DNA from: Taenia hydatigena
Taxonomy: Eukaryota; Platyhelminthes; Cestoda; Cyclophyllidea; Taeniidae
Direction: 5' to 3'
Length of the DNA stretch: 64,000 nt
Assembly (NCBI GenBank): GCA_036345935.2
Contig: JADWOT020000002.1
Coordinates: 4,166,617 to 4,230,616, forward strand
Shown: in pieces, positions 48,160 to 60,641 of the stretch
Layout: each line of letters opens with the position of its first letter
How positions within the stretch are numbered: position 1 is the stretch's first letter
Program-made: the position numbers and the translations under genes
The notes under the pieces: generated by a model
Databases searched by the model: none
What the model saw: only the letters and a program-made list of their open reading frames with translations
Told to the model about the DNA's origin: nothing

Positions 48160-49640
48160 TTACTCTCTTACGTCTTTATGCACCCCGATAATGCCCTTCA
48201 AGCAGGAACAATTCACTGTCATCAGAGCTCTTTTCAAAGTTTTGTCAAATTCCTAGTATGTTATGCAGCTGCATGTTTCACTTTTCTCTAAAGGACGTTA
48301 GTATCCAAGCCGATATTCTATGGGTGATAGACCGCCAGACGAGGGGGATAGAGACTCAGCCGCAAGGATTCGCAATTTCGACCTAACTTATACCTCAAGA
48401 AGAAAATTGTGTGGGTTATTGAAACAGGGTCCTCGATGCAAGACATGATTCGTCATTATTCAGAAAACTACAAGGCGCCTATTTTTAACAGTTGACCTTC
48501 TAATCTAGGTCCGGTATCACACCGCAAGTATACTTATTGCTAGCGTTTGGATCACAGAAGAATATAGAAGGCACTTTCTTGACTGCAAGGACGTCAAGAC
48601 TATTGGCAGGATGAAGAACTGGCGTGCGTGACAAATAGACAACGAACTAGGTTGACGTTTGCCTGTGTAGAAAGTGCGAAGTTGGAATGGAATGGCGCAA
48701 GAGGCAATTGTGATGCAAATTGGATAGACTGAAAGAGTACAACAAATATGAAATTGAAGTGTGACACTAGAGAGGTTACAAACAACAAGACAAAAGAAAC
48801 ACGGAATAGTCTAATCTGCACTCAGTCTGCTGAGCGACGTAAGTTATGGCTGCTTCTGAGGCATTGAGATAATTAGAGGACGATTTAAGGTTTCGGCGAG
48901 GAACGACGCGAATACCACTGGATCTTACTTCCGCAAAGTTTGCTGCTTCTGCTGCTTCACCAGCACTGTCTCTACCGCCATTCCTATTTTCTGTATTTGT
49001 TCCTCACATGCAGCAGATGGTGCTACGGTTTTAATGGCGAAATTCTGAAGTGCATAAAGATGCTAAAGTTGGACGTAACAAACGGGTGTATTAGCCACCA
49101 AAACAAATTCTTAGGCGCAATCAAAGGAATTGAGTGGATCTTATGGCAATAGTTAGAAGATGTCAAATGTGATGCACAAGTAGATAGACAATGAGCAAGA
49201 TTTTGCAGATCCAGATTGGATGGAAGGGCCGAAATAGTGGATTCTTACATCTAGGGTTAAGTATTGATGGCTATTACATTAAGCGACCGCGAATGTGCGT
49301 ACTTTGCATTTGTATTTCAAAATAATGACCTACAAAATAAGATAAGTGCTTAGAAGTTCGGGTGATTAACTGAAATTCTTTCAAAACTGGTAGTCGCATT
49401 CAAAGCATAAGTGTATTTTATTCGAAACATCCAATCTTTAGCAGTCTAATTAGGATCGCATTAAAACAATGCAAAATAAGGCATGGAAACAAAGGTGTAT
49501 TCTAAATTTCCTAATTGCAGGGTCAGCGTAACCTTGGCGAGGTCGATGATTCACTGAATAAAAACACTGGGCAATTCATTGCGATTGGATTGCGTGAATC
49601 GATTGACACTTAGCCAATCAAACACCTCTTTATATGTCCA
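48160..49640. other. no gene recognised
   Basis: Short frames only (48600-48821 minus, 48940-49152 plus). Nothing else was recognised. Confidence 0.4.
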
Positions 49641-49643
49641 TTT

Positions 49644-50069
49644 TCAGAAGTGGTTGTTGCCGTGTACAAACTCGGCACAATTACGTATGCTCCTAAGCAC
49701 TTGGTAGCTTGTGCTCATTATTTGGGTAAATAAAGAAGCTAGCCTTGATGATGCGAATCGAGTGAATATAAAGACCCACGATTCATGTTCCTGTCCATAA
49801 TCGTCATGTTGCAAACTTGTACTCGCTTTTAAACATGACATTTGGTAAGCTTTAAAAGCATTGATTTGTTCAGTTAACTTAGAAGCCATAAAAACAGCAA
49901 CAGAATTGCAAATGTACTGGCTGAGTTCACGATTATTCTCTTGTTTGCTGAGTTGGACCTCTTTCAAGTGCACCCGAAATCCCAGGCGCAGGTAATCAAG
50001 ATAGACACTGTGCTGATGTCCTTTTTTATCAATTATCTGGTTTGCGACCCAGTCGAATCCGTACAACTC
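49644..50069 (-). CDS. candidate coding exon, unknown protein
   Basis: A minus-strand frame of about 142 codons begins directly after a good acceptor (gctatttgcag). It reads ELYGFDWVANQIIDKKGHQH and then SVYLDYLRLGFRVHLKEVQL, polar and helical in character. The later part (SSRLASLFTQIMSTSYQVLR) may be intron read-through. No donor could be fixed and no family recognised. A further short frame upstream (EDGSNWPHLNHVSPSGF, near 50.19 kb) could be a preceding exon. Confidence 0.35.
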   Translation of the reverse strand, partial: ELYGFDWVANQIIDKKGHQHSVYLDYLRLGFRVHLKEVQLSKQENNRELSQYICNSVAVFMASKLTEQINAFKAYQMSCLKASTSLQHDDYGQEHESWVFIFTRFASSRLASLFTQIMSTSYQVLRSIRNCAEFVHGNNHF

Positions 50070-50079
50070 CTGCAAATAG

Positions 50080-52025
50080 CATTAGTCTCAAGTTTTGCTG
50101 ATTGACCGGTCTGTGGCGCCGCTCGTGCAGATTTGGTCAGAATTTGAAGCCCGAAGGAGAAACATGATTCAGGTGTGGCCAATTGCTGCCATCCTCGTAA
50201 GTGCATTGATCCTTCTATACTCTTTTCTGCAAAATCATACCAAGTTAAAGGTCACTTTTATGATTTAGGAATCCTTGGCGTTAGGCATGGTATGGAATGT
50301 CTCAAAAGCAATTAAGGGTTGTAAAGGGCCTTTTTGATTAGCGAGGCATTATCACGGACCATTTGAATGCACTTGCTGTCGTATTCCAGCAAGTGATCTT
50401 TTGATAAGATAACGAGGTAAAGGTTTCTGATGACCTACAGTCCAGGCGAGGTCGTCAATCACATAACAAAGTCCTATAGAAAATTAACAACTCAGACTCT
50501 ACTGATTGACGTATCCTCGATAATAGCGGGCATATAATGCTGAGACCAGAATGGTCAGCAACAATATAGCATTGCCTGGGTAAGCTCCTAGACCGCAGCA
50601 AGAGAAAGGAGGAAGTAAGCTTTTTATCTCAGTAGACTAATTTAGACAACAAACTTATATTTTTGAAAGTTGTCGATGACTGAAATAATCCAGAGCCTCA
50701 CGATTAATTGTCGAACGTACCTAAACCACAATAAGATAGAGTAATAAACAGTGGTCTGTTAAACTGAGGAGAAAAAAATCAATAAAAGAGCGTGTTGATG
50801 AGCTTAGTCTAGGTATTTAAAAGAACAATACGCAGATGGAGTCATGGACTTGTGGAAGGGTCAGATGTCGATGGTAGTTCACCAAGAAATAGATGACTGT
50901 GGTCGGGTCAACCATGACCAGAACAGGAGTTGATTTTGTGCAAGGTTGGTTAATCAGCGAAATTGTCAAAGATCTCAACAGTAATTTGTCACATCGTTAA
51001 TTTGAGCGAATTCAGGCAACTAGCCACGATTGTTTGAAACCATAAATGCTAACACTTCACTATTGAGAAGAGCTGTGTTGCGAGAAAAGACAGTATTCAA
51101 CTAACCCAAACGTGCACGCACCTTAGTTCCGACATCCAAGACTCATTCTGAGGCATAGATTTTAAGTCATAAGCCAAATCCTATTAAATGCACAGTAGTA
51201 TTGAACATGTTCAGCTGAATGCATAGCAGCAGACTGCATCAATCCCGTGGCTGATCAAACGCCACTAATTGGTAATTATGGAAAAGGCCTAAGGGTATGG
51301 ACTTACTTATTTCTAAGACACTAAAATAAAGCTAGCTCAGTCCTCGATGACGCAGATGTCAGCGAAATACGTGTTTTGGCATGAGCACAAGCCTCCAGCT
51401 TCACAGGCGTAAGAGCTACGATGTGTGTGGGCCGATGTCAACATTGAGAGAAACATTCATAAGTGCCTTCACATCTGAACGAACATTGCATCAAGGAAAG
51501 CCATCCCACTGATTCTTTGATTGTCAACGCCTTGGATGCTGCGCCTTCTTGTGGGTGGCAAGTAGTTGCTTTTGCAAGGCAAAGAGTGGCAGGTCACGAT
51601 ATTGTACATCATGCCGACATTCAATACCTACCGGAAACACGAGTGAATTGAATTCCAAACTGTGTTCCCAGCTTCCTTCTTAGCGCTGACCAATCTTCTT
51701 TAACCGACTGACCAAATAAATCAATGAGTCAATGACAACGTTTGCTTTGAAGTGGTTAAAGATAGATTGGAAGCGATCAAAAGGGTGCAGGGTGCTCGCG
51801 CACACAACTTCAGTTAAGAGCAGTCCATCCGCAGGAGAGCCGCTGGGCACCGCATTGCTGTTGGTGGCAAACGAATCACCCAATGAGGGCAGCTGTTCTC
51901 ACCAGTCATCAAATCCCACGGGTAGCAGATGTGAGAATCGCCCTCTGCTGATTGTTGCAACCAAAAAGCCTCACTTTTGGAGAGTCGGTCTGCTTTACGT
52001 TTGGATTGTGTTCGCCACAAAGCTG
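50080..52025. other. no gene recognised
   Basis: No frame longer than about 65 codons until the overlapping ones at 51680-52020, which lack support. No repeats seen. Confidence 0.4.
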
Positions 52026-52029
52026 TCCA

Positions 52030-53445
52030 AACTGGATTGTGTTCTCTCTCTCCGCCGCGCCTTCCTCATATCTCAATTACTCGTACAACATTCTTCCTCT
52101 TCTATTTTTTTTCTTCTTTACAAATGCTCTTCCATTGAGAAGCATTGACTGCACTTCCACCGCATTCTTGCATTCTCGCCCTCTCCCTTGCCACTCTTCC
52201 TTTCCTCTTCCCTTCATTTCTACAAATATTGAAACCACCATCTTTTTCATTTTGCATTTTTAAGAATTCTTTTTAAGAGTTACTAACAATGAAAAAGACC
52301 TTTTGATTCCAAAGCAAGTGTAGGCTCTCTATTCTCTATTCTCCTCCCTCACTATTGTTCCTGTGCATCATCTTCAGTGATGAAAGAAAGCTCAATGCTT
52401 TACATTTCAACAATACTCCCGGCTTTTTTGGGTGTAAATTTTTTATTTCATCCCTCCCACTAACGCGTATGTGATGCACACTCATTTACGATTTCTTTAG
52501 CCTTCCTTTAACCCTTTCATCAATATTCTTGCATCATTCCTTCTCGTCTCCCCGATTGCTGGATGCTCCCTTTCCTTCCTTCCTCTTTTTATTCAATCAT
52601 TATTCATGCAATTTTTCTTTACATACCTTTAGCTTCTTTATTTCTTCCCAAAATATTTAACAACTGTCTATTTAAACGACATCAATCCATCCCACTCATC
52701 GTCTTACAAATGTAACACACACTGCTAATGTTGTCTTAAGATCCATGAATGCATGCACTCACACAAACATGCATCACTGCTTTTTCCCTTTTATTCCCTC
52801 TGCGATTCTCTATTCCATTCTAGCCTCTCCCTCCCTGAGCCCACCTCTACTGACAAAGCCAAAAACCCGCCTTCCCTCCACTGCATTTTTCTCTCACCCA
52901 CCCATTCCCTTTTCCATGCAAACTTTACCATCTACAATCCTCAACATTCCCTCCTATTCGCGTTTCATTCACGTTCTCACCTTTCTTTCCGCATTTCTTC
53001 CACAAATCTTTATGCTGATTCCTTAAATTCCTCCTTTCCTTCTTTATTATCATACGGTTGTCACTTTCCTTCTTATGCTCACATCCCCCGAGAAGCAACT
53101 CTGCCCATTCCCTTTCTCCAACCCACCCACTCACTTTCCCACATACACCTACGGTGTGCACTTTTAGTCACTTCACCGCCACCACTGCTTGTGGCCTACT
53201 AGTAGATGCCCTTCCATCCCTCCCTTCATTCTGTCTTACCTCTATTGTTCGGACAACAAACTTGCCTTCTTTCCTCTCACTTTTATTTTGTTTTGTTTGT
53301 TCGTCCGTTCCTTCGTATTTTCTTTTTCGACTTTACCCGCAAAATGCTCCTCCACCTTTAAATGTTTGCTTTCTATCCACAGCTTTCCTCCCTTTTTTTC
53401 TTTCCATTTTATCCTTCTGTAGCCCATTAATCGCATACTCAAGCC
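52030..53445 (+). repeat. family A repeat, copy A3 (probably two joined pieces)
   Basis: Almost continuous pyrimidine-rich sequence. The segment 52.44-52.50 kb carries the family gtgatgcacac block, and 52.75-52.79 kb has an atgcatcactgc block. Then 52.915-53.20 kb restarts the first half (tccatgcaaactttaccatc resembles 54.06 kb; a gccaccactgcttgtgg block at 53.18 kb resembles 18.33 kb). The order of landmarks implies one truncated copy followed by another in the same direction. The long frames here (52745-53026, 52753-53202, 53058-53498) reflect composition. Confidence 0.7.
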
Positions 53446-53600
53446 TCACACGAGTGCGTTTGACTTCATCACAGCTACAAGCATACTTAAAAGGATGACA
53501 AGGCGATAATGTTTTCTATTTTTTCCAATCGATTGCAAACATTGTTATGCAGCCGGAGCTCATTGCCTGCAGCAAATATTTTTATTCAACAAATTAGTCG
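53440..53600 (+). repeat. family B repeat, fragment B3
   Basis: About 150 bases align with 16.115-16.265 kb. Shared elements are cctcacac..agtgcg/agcaca, a gataatgttttc/ctgtaatgttctc block, atcgattgcaaa/atcaatcgcaaa and gccggagctcattgcc/ggcggagcctattacg. It directly abuts the end of family A copy A3. Confidence 0.6.
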
Positions 53601-54035
53601 TACAGTTGTGTCCAATTCCATACGTATACTGGTTCTTTCCTCACTAAAACCCTAATAAATGGTAATGCCAGAAAACTCCCTTTAAAAATGGCCCATGTTT
53701 TTACGATGCTGAACAGTGGCAACTTCTTTCTGAAAGTATTTGAGCAATAGCACAGCCACAAACCTGTTGGGTTGATTCCGTCACCACTTGAATTCATAAA
53801 GCTGCCTCATATTCTACATACCATCCAAATATTCCGCTTTGAATTAAACACTTTCATTAGACACATCGTGAAAAACATATTTATTTAGTGTTAGTGGCTA
53901 TCTGGGAAATTCCAAATTTTGTTGGCGACAAAATGTCGTTAATTTGGTCGATTTTAATTCTCCTGAGCAAAGCTGTAATCTAAGAATAACAAGAATCCGA
54001 TTTTTCGCCCGCTGTAGGATGAAAACACGTGCCGG
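53601..54035. other. no gene recognised
   Basis: AT-rich spacer between the B3 fragment and copy A4. A minus-strand frame at 53594-53797 has no support. Confidence 0.4.
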
Positions 54036-54039
54036 CATC

Positions 54040-55815
54040 TATATTTGCTCATCTGTCTTAGTCATGCAAACTCTACTATCTATACCCCGAATCGCCCACC
54101 TCGTCAACCATTTATAAAATCTAACTCCTTTTGCGCGTTCGCTGCACAAATTTTTACCCTTGTTTTTGATTTCGTCCTCTCTTTCTTCCTCATAATACTT
54201 TCCCCTTCCCTTCTCCCACTCACACCTTCCAAGCAGTAGAGGCAAAAGTAGTGGGCTCTCTTGTACCCTGCAATTCCCCTCCCTTCCTCTCATCCGCAAG
54301 CACCTACTAAGCACGCTTTTAAGTCACGCCACCATCTTCCACCGCTTTCGCTTCGCCAACAACTCCGCTACTTCATTCACTTTCTTTCATTGAGATTAAC
54401 TTATGAACAAACTAAATGAACACCTGATTGAACAGTTAGTTTTTTCATTGTGATGCTATTTACCACACGATTTACGCATTTCATCTCACCATCACACATA
54501 CGTGACACCCACATTTGTTATCAATTTACTGTTTCATCTCTAAAATCTCATCACTGATGCAGCAATGTTTTCTTATACTTGCATCCATGCACACATATTT
54601 ATCGCTGCCTCTTCTCCATTCCATCCAACAGTTCCTTTAGTGCATTCTCGACACGCTTACTACTGCCAAACTACTTTTTATCAAAATTTTCTTACCTACG
54701 ATCTGATATTCGCCACTGATCCACTCATCGCAGAATTCTCATTACCTCTTTCACCTGCAATACGCTTTGCTGGCGTTACCTGGATTTATGGTATTCTTGT
54801 GGACACTTAGTAGACTACCATATCCGAGAGTACTCGACCTGACTTCCTCCTCCCATTTTGTCACTTATACACAGGCCTACACCTTCAATCGCAACCTGTT
54901 TTTTTATTTCGTTGCACAATGACTGCTGAGCACAAATGTAGATGATCGAGTCCTTTTTTCCTTCCAACATAGGCGAAGGTAGTTGGCGCCAGAGTGATGA
55001 AGACGATTGGCAATGACAAAATGACCTTCCACCTAACCTGAATGTGTAGCCCGTGCTATAACCCTCAGGGCACTGAAGAACAGAACACGCATGTGTGTGA
55101 AGCCATCCTAGAGCATGCCTTGCAGTAAACTCTGGCCTTTATTCATAAGGCCATCCCACCATGCTCCTCCCAACATGCACACATTGCCTCCCTTATAGAT
55201 CAAAATAATGAAGGCAGTGCACAAATCATGTAAGCTCGAACAGTATAGTTCCCGTGAACTCAAGCGCTTCTTCATTGTGCTGTCGCACATGCACACACTC
55301 CAATGGTATTTTAACAAAAAGACCTTCTAATCCTTTCGATGTAATTGCCACAGATTTTTGCAAGGCTGCGATCTCACGTGATTCGTCAAAACGCCATCTA
55401 TGCTCTCTTTCAGTGGTGCAAGCAAACGAACTCACGAACAACTCAATTCGACGAGTTATAATGGCAATAACAACAGCCCTCCAAGGAATATCACTACGCC
55501 TTCACAATGAGGAGAGAGTATTCATGCTTGAGCACGGTCGTGTGAGGCCATGCTGTCAAAGCCATGAAGTACTTCGGCAATGGGAAGCACATTTTGGTAA
55601 CGGAAAAGACTACCACAACAAAACTGCTGCATTCAAAAGAGCATTCTTAGATCACATTTTTAGTAAATTCATGCGTACATGCACATATAAAAGTTTTAAA
55701 TTCGTTAAGGATGACGAACTCATGTGAAACCGCTCTCACTCTGATGCCATGACTTCATGAAGGAATGAAGTTACCGAAAATATGCTCCCTTTCTTTACTC
55801 TACAGAACAACAACA
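54040..55815 (+). repeat. family A repeat, copy A4 (longest)
   Basis: The most complete copy. Its pyrimidine-rich first half (54.06-54.70 kb) matches A2 and A3, its middle (54.69-55.10 kb) matches A1, and its second half (54.98-55.80 kb) matches A5 in reverse complement. Between 55.28 and 55.80 kb the match to A5 stays in register over several hundred bases. A 157-codon open frame (55254-55727) lies in the second half and is described separately. No long terminal repeats, target-site duplications or reverse transcriptase motifs were recognised. Confidence 0.75.
55254..55727 (+). CDS. open frame within family A copy A4
   Basis: 157 codons without a stop, using ATG inside at 55461. The later part reads SLRLHNEERVFMLEHGRVRP and QWEAHFGNGKDYHNKTAAFK. 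In copy A5 the same DNA reads SLCLHN, stop, RRVLMLEH, and, in a shifted frame, EKHNFVRETGYHANNATTKR. The residue-level likeness suggests the element once coded for protein here, but shared DNA alone could give the same appearance. No family is recognised. A shorter minus-strand frame (55226-55441) overlaps the start. Confidence 0.3.
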   Translation: MNSSASSLCCRTCTHSNGILTKRPSNPFDVIATDFCKAAISRDSSKRHLCSLSVVQANELTNNSIRRVIMAITTALQGISLRLHNEERVFMLEHGRVRPCCQSHEVLRQWEAHFGNGKDYHNKTAAFKRAFLDHIFSKFMRTCTYKSFKFVKDDELM

Positions 55816-55819
55816 AAGA

Positions 55820-58800
55820 CGAGGTTGTTGAGGGGATGAACATATGACTCAACACCTCATAGCCTAACTGGTCACACAATCTACAGCCACATTCTTCCTT
55901 GTCATTATTGACACCTTTATTAAACACATGTGGCAGCCTGGTGATGACGCTGAAGTGCCTCCCACAACCAGGAGCTGCTCGCCGTAGAGGCGGTGGCTGA
56001 CTATTTCAACACACAGAAGTACTGCTCTGAGTGGAAATGCTATCGTGCCAAACTAGTATCCGTGCTGTTTACTCGTGTCTTAGTGGCTGTCTCAAAATGA
56101 TCCATGCGAAACAAATCACCCTCATCGTGTATTTGGCTCGCAATACCTACTGCCTTACGTGGAGCCTCACTCGCTACAATTCTCCACGCCTCCTCCTCTT
56201 TCTAGTATCGGGTGACTTCGCATAAAACAACCAAATAACAGTTTGAACCTCGCACACTTTATACCCACGCTTTTCGTAGGTCGAGTTCACCCCATTACCG
56301 ACTGCGTTGCATGGGCCCGTAACTCCCCGTCCCTTTACTTCAAAACTACCTGTTTATTGCACGAATGGAATTTGGGATTCGTCTTCACTAGGCTGTGGCT
56401 CCATAGTTTTCTATGTCTAGTAGATGGCTAATGGTTGTTTGCAACGACAGATGCTCACAGCTGTGATGCTTTTGCGGCCAAAAGAGGTCAAGATTGCATG
56501 GTATTTGCCTCATGATTGGCAAAATCTTGCACAAGAGCTGATAAGGGCTGGCAAACCACTGCGTTTAAAGGAAGTGTGAAGTTAAAGCCCTTAGTCTAAG
56601 CACTCTCTTCATCATTAACTTTTATCAAACCTCGACGTGAAGCACGACTTGTGCCATCCACCTGTTTTAAAGAATGTCTTAAGCATTCTTTTCGAACACA
56701 AGGGAAGTAACGACGGCATCCAAATGCAAACTGTAGGTCATAATGAATGAGGGGTTAGTGCCTCAATGGATGATAACTGCATGCAGTACTGGTAATTTTC
56801 AGCAACATTCTTTGTGCTTGATTGCCTCAGTACAACCGTGTGTCAGTTAAGGGGTGTCAGACTAGACAACTCCGCTGTCGGCATCGCGAATGGACTAGTT
56901 TTGCACTAGCGCCTGTGACAGATCAACCGAAACGTTGAACAAAATGCGTTTAAACACGGTGCGGTGCTTACGATTTTATAATGCCTTTTAGGTGTTTAGT
57001 GTAGACTTGGAATAGGGACAAGCAGACAAATTTTCAGTAAAACATTACGTTGGTGCTAGACCTAGAAAGTTCTCAACTTAGCGAGAAGGCAAAGACATTT
57101 GCTTTCTTCTCTGAGCAAAACAGGGCCAACCCAAAATAAATTCGATGGTTAAATGCCAAATACCTGACCGCATTGATTTACAAGATCACGTGATTTGTAC
57201 ACAGTCGTGTGTAACCAAGTTGATTTGCTTAGATCCTGCTGCGACCTTACCCCTTGGACCGTATTTTTCTTAGTGTGTACATTAACTCACACATTGGTCA
57301 CCTTCTGCGTTTGTCAACTATTGTTGTCGCAAGTTTGCTTTGCTCACAGTCGAACGAGTATTTTGGTCACGAATCTATTTACAGCCTAATTTGAGGAAGT
57401 CAATTCAAAAGCTAGTTTATTGACTTATGCTTAAGTAAATATTTGCCGTATGAAGAAGCGCCTTCAAATTCGGCCCCCCTTAAGTTCACTTTACAAAACG
57501 TTTCCATGTCTACAAACAAAATGCCCATTCAGTTTCTTGCAATCCCTTACAGCGTACGTCGCATTAGTGATTCATTTCCCCATCACTATGTGACGCTTTG
57601 CGTGTTATTCTGCTTGTAAATAACTCCACAAATCCACCTCAACTAGTGCGTCAGATCTGGGCAGGGTCGCAATGCCTCCGCTGGAGGGCTAGTTTCGCAT
57701 CCCGTGCAGGTCCAACACCGTTGACCGTAGCTGCCGCACTCAGCGCCACATCAAATTTTTCAATTCGAAGTCATCAGCCATCGCCATGCTCCCATCAGCG
57801 CAAATCATTGTCTTCTTCCTTCCACCTGACAGCTGTTCTATCCCGGCTTTAATTGCTTGGCAGCTTGTCAAACCAACGAATTCGGTGCCGTTCGGACAGA
57901 TAGGCAACTTAGGAATTTAGCCATCGAGCACTAGCATGGAGGTGTGGATGGGCGTTTGCGACGAACGAGTTAGAATCACTTGCAGAGTAAACAGTTTTCA
58001 CCTTCATACCCTCGACCAGTGCGCTCTTGCGTGCACCGTTCATGGTGCCCTGAAGTGCAGACTTGCGTTTTCCATTGCCATATTGACTTGCAGTCCCAAT
58101 ATTCAGGTCAATTTACATCGAGACTATCCGAGGGCAACCCATGCGAGCAGCGAAGCTAAAAAGTGCTTTTATTGCCTAGATGTACATTGTAGGCAAAAGA
58201 GGGCAATTGATTTACACGTGAGGCAAGTGAAGTCAGAATTCCTGAGCCGAGGAAGAGCTCAGTGTCCTTATCGTCAAAACTTGTAGTGATTTGCGTTGAC
58301 TCTTTTTATTCGAAGGGTATGGGAGCCAGTGAGGACGTGCTGAACTAGGAATATGCCACACTTATTTGCGAAATATAATAAGCAACAGGAACCTAAATGA
58401 AGAGTAGGCTGTCGAACCTATTCACTAAGACTAACTATAGAAGTGCACTGTTAACATTCTGACCATGGAAGCACAGTGACAATTTCGACCACAGGAACAA
58501 AATACATTCCGGCAGTGACTTTTGCTTAGATCAACAGTCATTTTGGGCAAAGAATCTCACTATCCATTCCGCTATATCGTTCTTCTTAAAAAAAATCAGA
58601 GACTCTAAAAATGACAATAAATGTTTTTAATGTAGTTTTTTATACTTAGGTAGTGTGACAGTTTTCTGAAGACGATGGGCTGCGTGGTGAAGAAGAAAGA
58701 AGGTCTCGAGAGCCACTACCATGTTAAGGGGGTCAGGCTAACCTGCGGAGGCTGAAGTCGACATCAGCCAACACGAAGTACCAAATGAATTAATCAAAGC

Positions 58801-59880
58801 CTTACGCATTCAAGTTGCTATTTTGAAAACAGTTACAGCATGGAAACGCATCCGAAACAGTCGAGCAAGCGTTATGGTATTAGCAGCCTAAAAGACACAA
58901 AAACGTGATGCAATTATTTAGGCTTGAATTCTGCTTATAAACGCTTCTGGAAAATGGGTTAATGGGATTTTCGTGCGACTAAGGATCTGAATATCCTTTA
59001 AAATCTTCGCACTTTGCAATTCTCTTCATTTTGCATTAACTTACGCACAATTTTTGGGCTGAACTAGCAGGGTCTGTTAAAATGCGCCTTACTGTCTCGG
59101 AAATTTTAAGACTGCATGCAGGCAGCGGTGTTACAAAAAGCTGCAACTAACGAAGCGCTTAGCCATGATCATTCCATCTTCATAATATTTTTATAGTTCT
59201 CATTTGCATTTGCTTCACACGCCAAAAGTAATGCAGCGATTGATTCATGTGTTCTACTGATCTTTCTGCAGCGAAAATGGGAAAGGATGCATCTACTACG
59301 GCGTCTACTTATCCATTCCACACATCAAGCCTCTTCATGGCAAGAAATAACATGCTTTTCTATTAGCAAAGTAATCAGTATTTAAGTTACCGTATTCACA
59401 GCATAAACAAGGGCACCAACAAGCGGTAGGACGCTTGAGCCTGCGGGTGCTCCACGAAGCACTTAAGGACATGGATTCTGCTGTAATCACCTTACATGGA
59501 CCAACTTGCGGTGATTCTTGACTTAATACACCCTTAAGCATTGGAACTGCAAATCGCTGCATTTAGGGCTAAGCTATGCAGACACTTTAGAGAGCCTAGG
59601 GTTTTGTGTAGACCAATGTAAGCTGATCAGTCAACGCGGCTATTAATGCGCCCATTGTGCTGCCCATGCTTGAGAGTACGATTGCTTTTGCATGTTATGG
59701 AAAAGGAGCGCAATGACCACTTGCAAATTGGCCCTGCGACAAGGATTTTCGGCACATGCGTCCTACTCCACTCGGCCTCTCATTTTAATCAGCATTAAAG
59801 ATACCTCTACTAATGTCTACTCCTACTAATATCGTGGATGGGAACTTAAAGGATTTAAATCAACGCGCACATAAATGCCG
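55820..59880. other. no gene recognised
   Basis: A plus-strand frame of 116 codons at 57936-58286 contains CFYCLDVHC followed by RQKRAIDLHVRQ, a weak zinc-knuckle-like look but not enough to call. A stretch near 57.57-57.60 kb (cccatcactatgtgacgc) could be a scrap of family A. Otherwise only short frames are seen. Confidence 0.4.
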
Positions 59881-59902
59881 GCATCTAGCGGCCATTACCT
59901 AC

Positions 59903-60454
59903 CTCAAAAATGTATTCAATCATGAAACAATCCTTCTCTAAATGGTCGGATCGCATGGTTAGTAGTTCCACATTCCTTCCCTGATCAGCCATGAATAAGT
60001 TCCTGACTGCAACGCTTTCATCTCGAAATCGTGACAGATAAGGGTCTGTCTTAAAATAACAGCCTGACCATATTTTCCTTGTGAGTAAACCACCTGATTT
60101 GAATGTAGGAGTTTCCAACTTTGAGCAATTCGTGGAAGGCCGCATGCGTTGCCAATACATGGTTGCTACACATTTGGGCAGCTTTAGTAATGTGAATGGT
60201 GAGAGATGAAATGCCAAGTTAACAAGGCTAGCCCACCAAGATTTGCGCAGGATTTCGTCTTTAGAAATAGCATGCTTATACGTGAACTGGAAGGGGTTAA
60301 CTCCGTACTCACTGATCCGATGCCAACATTTTAACAAAGATGTGTTTATTAGTGGCCTTAAAACGCAAGTGCATCTAATCAGCCGTTTTAAGTTTGGGTG
60401 GGAACTTCTGATTCTCAAAGTTAACTGCAAAATGCTTCGTTTATTTGATGACAA
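59903..60454 (-). CDS. candidate coding region, longest ORF in the window
   Basis: The minus strand is open for 189 codons, the longest frame here. It ends at an excellent donor (GAG/gtaggt), after which the frame soon stops at 59885. The 3' half reads like protein: GRNVELLTMRSDHLEKDCFM then IEYIFE, preceded by TDPYLSRFRDESVAVRNLFM and ISEYGVNPFQFTYKHAISKD. No acceptor was fixed; an in-frame TGA lies just above 60454. I do not recognise a family. At this base composition a frame this long is unlikely but not impossible by chance. Confidence 0.4.
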
Positions 60455-60641
60455 GGATTCTCATTGGACCATACCAAGCCAGCGCCACCGAATTACGCAG
60501 CGTAGGTATTCAGCCTATGTGGAAGAGCACCACATGTGAAATAGCATCAGAAGCCACTGTTCAATGCGACTGCAAAGAACACCACTCGCACAGCACCACC
60601 TGCTTCACAGCATGGGCATGTTGCACCGCAATAGATACATC

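Noticed and set aside
52745..53498. Three overlapping long plus-strand frames (93-149 codons)
   Set aside because: They lie in pyrimidine-rich repeat DNA, where stop codons are rare in all plus frames. The translations are low-complexity Ser/Pro/Leu/Phe and differ between repeat copies.
57936..58286. 116-codon frame with a Cys-rich CFYCLDVHC patch, weakly similar to 43.25-43.29 kb
   Set aside because: Cysteine spacing fits no zinc-binding motif that I can defend, and the similarity to 43.25 kb is too short to call a repeat.
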